Part shown: piece by piece, positions 56,749-64,000 of the stretch
Position numbering within the stretch: the stretch's first letter is position 1
How the letters are laid out: every line of letters begins with the position of its first letter
From: Chrysopilus asiliformis
Lineage: Eukaryota > Arthropoda > Insecta > Diptera > Rhagionidae
Direction of reading: 5' to 3'
Assembly (NCBI GenBank): GCA_964034945.1
Contig: OZ035962.1
Coordinates: 74,973,597 to 75,037,596, forward strand
DNA length: 64,000 nt
The notes under the pieces: generated by a model
Told to the model about the DNA's origin: nothing
The model's input: the letters and a program-made list of their open reading frames with translations, nothing else
Database searches by the model: none
Translations under genes and position numbers: made by a program

Positions 56749-57259
56749 TGTTAGTCAGATTAGTAAAACGTTTTTCGTCAACATTGATTTTTAAAGTCTT
56801 CAAAAATGTATTGTATAGTTTATCGAATTTTTTGTTTTTTGTTTTGCGTCTATTATTGCGTATACTATCATATACTTTTTTCTGTCTTGTGAGGAAATCA
56901 TCTGATACATCTTCAGGGAAAGAGTTTAGAATTTCCTCTTGTAAATCGCTTAATGTGTTCATTTCCTTCTTCGCCTTGTAACATCTATCGTTAATCATTA
57001 AGTTTAAAATTCTAACATGACAGTTGTTTAATACTTTAGTCAGTTTACAGGTGTTCTTATTATCTAAACATAATGCTTTTTTAACAGATTTTGTGCTGTT
57101 AGTTATAAAGTCTGGAACTAGTGCATACTTTCGACATTTAATTAAAAATTCTTTGGTGGTTTCTACCTTAGCTGTGGTTTTGAGCTGTCTTGCGTATTTC
57201 TTTAAAATGTGTTTGCTGTCCTCTCCGTATGTTGTACTGATTTGATTGTAGTATCCCAT
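56749..57259 (-). pseudogene. Penelope ORF, 5' part
   Basis: About 170 residues from ATG 57259 (MGYYNQISTTYGEDSKHILK) to the mariner insertion after NLTN; the open frame runs on into mariner DNA to 56687. The region is basic and helical (QLKTTAKVETTKEFLIKCRK, KVYDSIRNNRRKTKNKKFDK), as in N-termini of Penelope proteins. The reading frame is in phase with the part at 55451 once the mariner and one TA are disregarded. Confidence 0.85.
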
Positions 57260-57284
57260 GTTGCTTATGCCCGCAACTTAATGT

Positions 57285-58044
57285 TGAAAAATCCTTATTA
57301 GGTGATACGGCCGTAGTTATGTATTTAATGTTTTTCTGGGCTTAGCGGCCTGAATATTTTATAATTTGGTCCAAAAATTAAAAAAAAACAATATGTTTTC
57401 GAATATTTTTGTCCTTTATTATTTACTCCGACGTTTCGACATCAATATCTATGTCATCATCAGGGAGTTTGTTCATATACTACAATCAAACAAAACCACT
57501 TCTTAAAATTTATGTATGCACAACAATATTTAGACTTACATGACTATGTTTGAAAACAGTGATAAATGTCTGGATACATTAAAAACGGGTTACACAAAAG
57601 TATAATAAATAAATAAAAGTCACAAAACGAGGAAAGAAAGAGAAACACAAATTATTTTAAACTTCATATTTGATCAGCTGTGCTTCGTCTTATCAGAATT
57701 GATAGCGGTAACAATGATGCGTCAGCTGATTTTTGAAAAACGCGATAAATACACAAACAATCTAAAGATGTGTTAGTGTGTACGTATTATTGTCTCGATC
57801 GTTTCGTCAAGTTTTCGTTATTTGTTTCAGTCCTTTTCCTTTTTCGATTTTTCTTCTCTTTCTCACTGTCTAGCATTGCACAATACGTAGAGCTGATGCA
57901 GTCTGTGTCTCTTTTTTTGTTATATGTATCTTCTGTGTAGATGTGCAATGCTTCGGAAGTGAGGCGTTTGAAATATTTTGATTCGTATGAGAGAATTGTA
58001 GTATTATCGAAATCAGGAGTATGTCCAGTATCATGACTATGATC
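57285..58044 (-). mobile_element. Penelope tail (pLTR) upstream of the main copy
   Basis: Direct repeat of 49623-50340 without the pogo-type MITE: the unoccupied target TAGTATTATCG is at 57999-58009. Includes the C-terminal coding part (57787-58047, GHTPDFDNTTILSYESKYFK to TKRSRQ) and 3' UTR. It is continued on the other side of the P-type element at 59325-59372. Confidence 0.85.
57425..57468 (-). ncRNA. Hammerhead-ribozyme-like motif, upstream Penelope tail
   Basis: Same 44-nt core as at 49763-49806, by eye identical, with stem I ACTCC/GGAGT and stem II GACAT/ATGTC intact. In a tandem pLTR arrangement this position could process the 5' end of the main copy's RNA. Confidence 0.65.
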
Positions 58045-59324
58045 CATGAATCAAGTATTAAAGATTACGCATTGCGCATGTCAGCCATTTTGAAAACCAG
58101 CTGTCGATTGATTGTGACGTAACGAGTGACATTATTCTCTGTGTCGGCAAGTGATTTCGTATGCTGTGATTTGTTTCCGTGCTTAATTTAGGTTTTTTAA
58201 TTAATAAAAAATGAGATGTGCAGTTTTTAATTGTTGTAACAACAATAATAACAAACAAAAAACATTTAGATTTTATTCTTTCCCAAAAGATAAAATTTTA
58301 TTGAAGAAATGGGTACATTTTTGCCGCCGAAAAGATATGTTTAACGCAAAAACGGCGCGGATTTGCAATGCTCATTTTACTGGAGACGACTACGAAAGGA
58401 ATCTGCAATTTGAAATGGGTAAAAAAATATAGTGAAATTTATGGTTGTCCATATTTAATTATAGAATTTTATAGGACTTTGCAGACAGAATGCTTTCAAA
58501 TTGAAACCAGGGACTTATCCTTCTATACATTCAAATGCTAAAATAGTTTCTACCGCATCCAAACGTTCTATCAGAATGGACAATCGGGCCAGGGAGAATT
58601 TGATATCTCCGCTTCTTCAAGAAGCAAGTAAGGAGAATGTAGACGAAAGTGCGGTGAATGTAGAAGGAAGTGGAGCCGGATACATTTACCATAAGCTTCA
58701 CCAAAAAGTCCCTGCGATTCGGACTGACCCTGAAAATGATGAATCGTTTACGTGGGTTGACCATCTGTCTGAAGGAGGATTGTCCAAACCAACAAGTGAT
58801 ATGATGATTCACATGAATGCGTTGGACAAGATTTTTGAAGAAGTAAATGGAACCACTTTACTAATTTGCAACAATTTTTTGAAAAAACATCTATCATTAG
58901 CTGAAAATATAAATTGTGACGACAGAATAAAAAAGCTTTTGTTCCGAGCCAGGATGTATTTTCGAATAAGAAAATTAAATAAAGAAATCGCGGAAAACTT
59001 GTACAGACGAAAACGAAAACTCAACAAAACTGTTCAATAAATTTTTTAAATAAAAAACTTGACATACACAAAACTTCGTTTTATTTTCCAACAATTGTAG
59101 AAACATAAACACAATATGTATATAATATTTTTACATAAAAAGGGATTATGGAGATAAGTTTTCTCCTTAATTCGTATTCATATCACACCAAACATTTCGA
59201 AAGTTGAAGCAAACCCATAAGAAAACCTACTAGCTGTCAAACTCCAATGTCACTGGTGACGTAGATGCGCAGAACAAACGAAATTCGTACACCGGAATGC
59301 GTAATCTTGTTTATATCATTCTTG
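58045..59324 (+). mobile_element. Non-autonomous P-type transposon, 1280 bp
   Basis: Ends CATGAATCAAG and, reversed, CAAGAATG, with AAGATTACGCATT inverted in both subterminal zones. The flanking repeat ACTATGATC (58036-58044 and 59325-59333) is 9 bases, one of which may be chance beyond the 8-bp duplication normal for P elements. It encodes a two-exon THAP protein. It is inserted in the Penelope tail, whose sequence resumes exactly on the other side. Confidence 0.82.
58211..59040 (+). CDS. THAP-domain protein, internally deleted P-type transposase (KP-like)
   Basis: Two exons, 58211-58418 and 58475-59040, joined across a 56-nt GT-AG intron (G|GTAAAA..TTATAG); 257 residues. Exon 1 encodes a THAP zinc finger: MRCAVFNC (C3, C8), a conserved W in LLKKWVHFC, and RICNAHF (C-x2-H); the finger closes across the splice with FKLKPGTYPSI. 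Residues from about 155 read WVDHLSEGGLSKPTSD, then LLFRARMYFRIRKLNKEI, both resembling C-terminal P/THAP9 transposase blocks. The RNase H and GTP-binding core is missing. By analogy with the Drosophila KP protein it could bind P ends and repress; that role is inferred. AATAAA overlaps the stop. Confidence 0.85.
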
Positions 59325-59389
59325 ACTATGATCTACTAATGCTGTATGGGGTCCCGACCAATGTTCTCTTTTTAAATGTTCTCTTTTTA

Positions 59390-60205
59390 AAAAGTATGTA
59401 GACGACCTTTTCGGAATTTTCCCGAACTCAGAAATTAGCAATTTTCTCGAAACCCTTAATTCCTACCACCAAAAACTCCAATTTACAATAGAAAAAGAAA
59501 ACAATAATAGAATACCATACCTTAACGTCATAGTTATCAGAAATGAAAGTAAAAGTTTAAATACAGACTGGTACCAAAAAGATGTAGCATCCAACAGAAT
59601 TCTAAATTTCTATTCCCAACATCCAAAATTCCAAAAAATAAATACTGCAAGACAATTTATCAACACGGTCATGGGTCTTAGTTCAAGTGTATACCAAGAG
59701 CAAAACAAAAATAAAATTAAGAACATTCTAGGTAACAATAATTATCCAAATTACCTAATAAACAACCTTTTTAAAGAATGGTACAATAAAAATAATGGCA
59801 CTCAATCCGAAATCAATACATTGAATCAAAGAGAGGAAAAAACATATAAAAGTTTGACCTACGTAAATGGAACAAGCGAAAAAATTAACAAAGTCATCAA
59901 AGAACATACAAATAATATTAGCGTGGCGTACAAAAACAATAAAACATTACGCAATGTTTTTACAAAATTGAAAGACGCTGTTCCAGAGAAAAGGAGATCC
60001 AATGTTGTTTATAAAATTCCATGTCTTGGAGACAACAACACTGGATCTCAATGTTCTCTATCTTATGTAGGACAAACAAAACAACACCTTGAGAAGAGAA
60101 TAAGTAATCATAAAAACGATTTAAAAAGAGAACATTGGTCGGGACCCCATACAGCATTAGTAGATCATAGTCATGATACTGGACATACTCCTGATTTCGA
60201 TAATA
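59390..60205 (+). pseudogene. Penelope ORF fragment (RT end and GIY-YIG) of the inverted copy
   Basis: Open from KYVDDLFGIFP through MGLSSSVYQEQNKNKIKNIL and the GIY-YIG block (VVYKIPC, SYVGQTKQHLEKR) to GHTPDFDNT; then the MITE supplies VERA and a stop. Near-identical by eye to 53657-54435 on the other strand. Confidence 0.85.
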
Positions 60206-60689
60206 CAGTAGAACGCGCTTAAATGCAACACGCGTAAATGCAAAACTCGTGTAATTGCACGCAAAATTTGTGCATGGAGGATTTTTAAGCATTTTTCATA
60301 TAAATATACACGGATAAATGAAACACGCTTAATTGCAATACTTGCTTAAATGCAACCATTTTCACATCCGCAAAAGTATAAATTATATGAAATTTTACAC
60401 GCTTAAATGCACATGTGCAAAAATGAAATGTAATTACATAAAAAAAAGTGATTATTGTTATTTTTATTTGATAAAATGAATTCTTAATTAGGTTCTATGT
60501 TTTTGTGTAGCCTTGTTGAATTTAAATGTTTATTACAGGAATATTAAAGTTGCATGTTTATCTTTTACTCGCATAATTGCACATTAATGTGCATTTATCC
60601 GTGCTTCCGTGCTACGTATAAATGCAAAACACGGATAAATGCACATAAAATTCCGCGAAATTCGATGTGCATTTAAGCGTGTTCTACTG
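60206..60689. mobile_element. pogo-type MITE, 484 bp, uninterrupted copy
   Basis: CAGTAGAACGCGCTTAAATG to GTGTTCTACTG, flanked by TA (60204-60205, 60690-60691). Same insertion point in Penelope as the MITE at 50342-52472. It retains the empty GTAATTAC site that the hAT element occupies in the other copy. Confidence 0.92.
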
Positions 60690-60906
60690 TACTACAATTC
60701 TCTCATACGAATCAAAATATTTCAAACGCCTCACTTCCGAAGCATTGCACATCTACACAGAAGATACATATAACAAAAAAAGAGACACAGACTGCATCAG
60801 CTCTACGTATTGTGCAATGCTAGACAGTGAGAAAGAGAAGAAAAATCGAAAAAGGAAAAGGACTGAAACAAATAACGAAAACTTGACGAAACGATCGAGA
60901 CAATAA
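60690..60906 (+). pseudogene. Penelope ORF, C-terminal tail of the inverted copy
   Basis: Encodes TILSYESKYFKRLTSEALHI to the basic end TKRSRQ, then stop; same sequence as 50125-50341 reversed. Cut off from the rest of its ORF by the MITE. Confidence 0.8.
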
Positions 60907-61224
60907 TACGTACACACTAACACATCTTTAGATTGTTTGTGTATTTATCGCGTTTTTCAAAAATCAGCTGACGCATCATTGTTACCGCTATCAATTCTGA
61001 TAAGACGAAGCACAGCTGATCAAATATGAAGTTTAAAATAATTTGTGTTTCTCTTTCTTTCCTCGTTTTGTGACTTTTATTTATTTATTATACTTTTGTG
61101 TAACCCGTTTTTAATGTATCCAGACATTTATCACTGTTTTCAAACATAGTCATGTAAGTCTAAATATTGTTGTGCATACATAAATTTTAAGAAGTGGTTT
61201 TGTTTGATTGTAGTATATGAACAA

Positions 61225-61268
61225 ACTCCCTGATGATGTCATAGATATTGATGTCGAAACGTCGGAGT
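61225..61268 (+). ncRNA. Hammerhead-like motif with a damaged stem II, inverted Penelope copy
   Basis: ACTCC, CTGATGA, GTCAT..ATGTC, GAAA, CGTC, GGAGT. Stem I and core are kept, but the 5' arm of stem II reads GTCAT in place of GACAT, so it no longer pairs with ATGTC. Probably inactive. Confidence 0.55.
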
Positions 61269-61742
61269 AAATAATAAAGGACAAAAATATTCGAAAACAT
61301 ATTGTTTTTTTTAATTTTTGGACCAAATTATAAAATATTCAGGCCGCTAAGCCCAGAAAAACATTAAATAAATATATTTTACTTTATTTTATTATGGTAG
61401 GGGAAGAAACAAAACAAAAGTTAAGGTGACAAAGTGTTCTCTTTCAGGAGTTTTTGTACAAATTAGTTATACCAATTTACCTATCATGTGGGGTGTTAAA
61501 TGAAAAGACTTGGAAAAAAAGTCGTATTCGAACTCAGGACAAAACAAAATGCCGGACGCATTACACCATTTTGTCGTAATTAGGGGCTGCAATACCGGAA
61601 ACCGGTTTACCGGTTTACCGGTTTTACCGGCCAATTTTACTACCGGAATTACCGGTAAATTTTTTTAAAAAATACCGGTATTTCGGTATTTTTTGTATTA
61701 GTTTGGCGGGCTTTGCGGTCCAATTTTAAGAAATAAAAGCAA

Positions 61743-62426
61743 AAGTTGTGTTTTAATTTTCCAGCCTGACGTTTCGAGCCTTGTTTTGGTTCATCTTCAA
61801 AGGCGTTAAACGATCATTTAAATGCAATATATTATAACTGTTAATATTTAGCCCTAAAAACTTTGTGGAAATGTTACATTGAGGGTATTCACAATCCTCT
61901 TCGGTATTCGGTATTTTCGGTAATATTAAAAGACTGAAAATATTCTGCTGTGAACATCCCACAGCACAGATTTGAGAACAGCGCTTTTATTTGATACGTG
62001 ACCAAATCATGAACTGCGAATTTGATTGTAAAATACATATATCACATACCTTTAAATCCATGTTTGATGTATTCTTTTGAATTTTTATTGTGGCAACGGC
62101 TATCAAAATCGAAAAAAATTTCAGTCCGATGAGATAACCAGCGAAAAAATTTGACAACTAAAAACATTACTAGCGCCACCCGCGGTTGATTCTTGATACC
62201 GAATACCGAGGCTGAAAAACACGACTCGAGGCATGTATACAATTACCGAATTCGGTAATTCATTTTTACATGAACCAAATTACCGTCTCGGTAAAAATCT
62301 GTTAAATTTGACTGAATTACCGAGCGGTAAATTTACCCGCATTTAAAAAGACGACTGTGAATTCCCTGATTAAAAATGAGCCAAAACAAGGCTCGAAACG
62401 TCAGGCTGAAAATTAAAACACAACTT
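61743..62426. mobile_element. Inverted arms from a second Penelope-like family, enclosing a MITE
   Basis: Left arm AAGTTGTGTTTTAATTTTCC..GACGTTTCGAGCCTTGTTTTGG and right arm are reverse complements over about 50 bases. The right arm reads GAGCC AAAACAA GGCTC GAAAC GTC, a hammerhead-like stem II with GAAAC and GTC; the CTGATGA box is degraded (GAAGATGA on the reversed left arm). TTGGACCGCAAAGCCCGCC at about 61705-61723 (reversed) recalls the Penelope 3' end at 61316-61352. Confidence 0.5.
61882..62367. mobile_element. Inverted-repeat MITE, AGGGTATTCACA ends, copy 2
   Basis: Second copy of the family at 15208-15674: ends AGGGTATTCACAATCCTC and GACTGTGAATTCCCT, with the same interior (AAGACTGAAAATATTCTGCT, GCGCCACCCGCGGTTGATTC). 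Ends are more eroded than copy 1. Confidence 0.7.
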
Positions 62427-62446
62427 CTGGTAATTTTTTTTTCTAT

Positions 62447-63019
62447 GAAGACCTCGGTGCAAAAAGCGGTCATCCCCACTTTTTCAAATTTTTCAGGAGA
62501 GACAAAAAAGATATTAGCGTGAAGTTTTTGCTCTGGGACAAAGTTAAAAAATTACAATTTAAATCAAACATGTATTCTTACATCGTTTTAATTTGAGATA
62601 AATCTATATTTTTTTTTTTTTTCGAAAAAGTTATAGACATTTTAAATTTTGGAGATAGCTGTTTCTGGCACCCAAGAGGATATTAGCGGTTTTCAAAATG
62701 CATTATTGGCTACAAAATACAGTCCAAAATATGTTTAATAGCGTTTAAAAATAAACAAATAAAAAAATATTCAATTTCACAAAACAAAACTCTCAGAAAA
62801 AATTAAAGATTTTTTGAAAAAAAAAATCTGCGTCAAATTATATGAAACAATGCTTTCAGTCGTCTCCTTTTCTTTAATAACTTTTTACACAGTCCTCCAA
62901 CGAGTCGGAGTTTGCAGCCAAATATGCGCGGAGTTTGCAAAAATTTTATTCTTGCGCCAACTGCAATAACTCATTTTCGTCAAAAAGTGGAGGTGACCGC
63001 TTTTTGCACCGAGGTCTTC
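62447..63019. mobile_element. Inverted-repeat element, GAAGACCTCGGTGC ends, 573 bp
   Basis: GAAGACCTCGGTGCAAAAAG at the left and its reverse complement at the right match over about 28 bases, then again at CCACTTTTT. No coding capacity and no clear target duplication. Confidence 0.7.
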
Positions 63020-63224
63020 AAATGTTTTAATGAAATAACTTATGATAATGGGCTTTTTTGATAATTCAAAAATGTCAAAATCGTAGATTTTTTTGTAAAA
63101 ACCTTAATTATCGAAAAAGCCCAATATTTACAAGCTTTTCGAATGTAAGAGCAAACTGAAGTATACTTCTAGTACATGTACATAAGTAAATGATAAAATA
63201 TGTAATATGCAATATATTTACATA

Positions 63225-63481
63225 TCGTCGGCTAAAAGTGAAATTGTGCTAAGTCCATTATACCAAATTTGACAGAAGAACAATAAAAAACCTTGTTAAA
63301 TCATTTTAATTTTCATTTAAAGAAAACCGAGTCTCATTTAAAAAAACTGAGCCCAATTTTTCTCATTTCAAAAAAACTCTGTGTTATTGAAAGATAATTA
63401 AAACGATTTAACAAGGTTTTCATTGCTCTTCTGGAAAATTATACCAAATGGACTTAGCACAATTTCACTTTTAGCCGACGA
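63225..63481. mobile_element. Foldback MITE, TA-flanked, 257 bp
   Basis: Arms of about 85-90 bases begin TCGTCGGCTAAAAGTGAAAT and match nearly base for base through AACCTTGTTAAATC. TA lies on both sides (63223-63224, 63482-63483), suggesting a Tc1/mariner-mobilised MITE. Confidence 0.8.
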
Positions 63482-63598
63482 TACATGATTTGTTTTATCT
63501 AAATAGCGATTTACCGGTAAATACCGGTAAACCGGTTTTTACTAAAAATATTTACCGTTTACCGGTAAATCCGAAACCCGGTATTTTTGCAGGCCCTA

Positions 63599-64000
63599 GT
63601 CGTAATTGAACAAGCGTTGCGACAGGGACCTATCATTATGATTTTCGGTCTTTACTGAACAAATACAAAATGACTCAAAAGGATAAAATAAAAAACCAGT
63701 GTAAAAAAATTAAAAACTAGCTTCTATTAAAATTTACTAAAGATTTTTTGCCTTCTGTTTAAAGAAAACGAGATGAAAGCATAAAAAATATTTCTCCCAC
63801 TTTTCTTTCTAATACACAAGGCCCACAAATATTTTTTTCCTTTTAAAGCTTGTTTTGAAAATCACTGTGTGCATATTTTGAATAAAATTTAAGATCAAAT
63901 TTGGCATATTTTTAAAAAATTCTGGTGCGTTGTTGTAACCCTCTTTTCCGAAAGTTAGACCCCTCCTTTCTACGGCTGTGGTTGATATTACGAGTATATA
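63599..64000 (+). other. Right margin, nothing recognised
   Basis: AT-rich sequence after the hAT target duplication. No gene or TE end was seen before the window stops. Confidence 0.35.

Larger units (their letters stand above)
49623..59372 (-). mobile_element. Penelope-like retroelement (main copy plus upstream tail), heavily nested
   Basis: Read on the minus strand: an upstream partial tail (59372-59325 and 58044-57285), then the main copy with its ORF (57259 to about 50125) and 3' tail to 49623. The tail segment beginning AAATCCTTATTAGGTGATAC (reversed) is a direct repeat at 49623-50340 and 57285-58002, the tandem pLTR arrangement typical of Penelope elements. Insertions: mariner 55454-56746, hAT 52509-53648, pogo-type MITE 50342-52472 with a hAT 50602-52240 inside, and a P-type element 58045-59324 in the upstream tail. 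Confidence 0.9.
59373..61370 (+). mobile_element. Inverted, 5'-truncated Penelope copy
   Basis: Plus-strand copy beginning AAAGTATGTAGACGACCTTT, that is at the RT YVDD motif, and ending in the same 3' tail as the minus copies (GGCCGCTAAGCCCAGAAAAA). It abuts the minus-strand tail head to head at a short duplication, AATGTTCTCTTTTTAA (about 59359-59390). It carries the 484-bp pogo-type MITE at the same site as the main copy. Confidence 0.88.
61581..63598. mobile_element. hAT-type element with nested insertions, 2018 bp
   Basis: Ends TAGGGGCTGCAATACCGG and, reversed, TAGGGCCTGCAAAAATACCGG in part; exact 8-bp duplication GTCGTAAT (61573-61580, 63599-63606). Subterminal zones carry many ACCGGTAAACCGG motifs in both orientations. 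No transposase; the interior is made of other elements (61743-62426, 62447-63019, 63225-63481). Confidence 0.9.

Overview
This is an AT-rich eukaryotic window carrying one recognisable host gene, an insect chitin deacetylase, in a dense field of transposable elements (TEs). The deacetylase layout (signal peptide, CBM14, LDL-receptor class A, NodB-type deacetylase) and its two alternative CBM14 exons point to an insect. The TE mix (mariner, hAT, P, piggyBac-type TTAA, PIF/Harbinger, pogo, Penelope, Helitron) and a 56-nt intron would fit a dipteran, but the species cannot be read from the sequence.

Host gene (1-20.7 kb, + strand). The promoter (TATA at 141) and signal-peptide exon (309-357) are followed by an 11.1-kb first intron full of TEs. 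Exon 2 (11503-11638), two alternative exons (13471-13601 and 14450-14562), an LDLa exon (18685-18834) and a large catalytic exon (18907-20060) follow. The two alternative exons share entry and exit phases, and exactly one must be used to keep the frame, giving proteins of 539 or 533 residues. This fits vermiform (CDA2); serpentine (CDA1) is less likely. Known role: deacetylation and organisation of chitin in cuticle and tracheal matrix.

TE field (20.7-49.6 kb). No host gene was recognised. Contents: a PIF-type MITE; a 1.6-1.7-kb tandem array with pol III B-box-like modules; foldback-type elements with long inverted arms containing GTCC/GTCTGTCC microsatellites; Helitron-like 3' ends; several TTAA elements; a pogo-like element with a PHD-like finger; hAT and Tigger remnants.

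Penelope nest (49.6-61.4 kb). A Penelope-like element on the minus strand (RT plus GIY-YIG) is split by a mariner with an intact DD34D transposase, by a hAT element with a BED-like finger, and by a pogo-type MITE that itself carries another hAT. The adjoining upstream tail copy is interrupted by a P-type element encoding an intact 257-residue THAP protein that looks like an internally deleted, KP-like P product. An inverted, 5'-truncated Penelope copy follows. Three hammerhead-ribozyme-like motifs mark the Penelope tails. Related copies preserve empty sites for several insertions, so insertion order can be read directly.

Right end (61.6-63.6 kb). A hAT element with a perfect 8-bp target duplication carries further nested inverted-repeat elements. 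All work is by eye; percent identities and database assignments were not computed.
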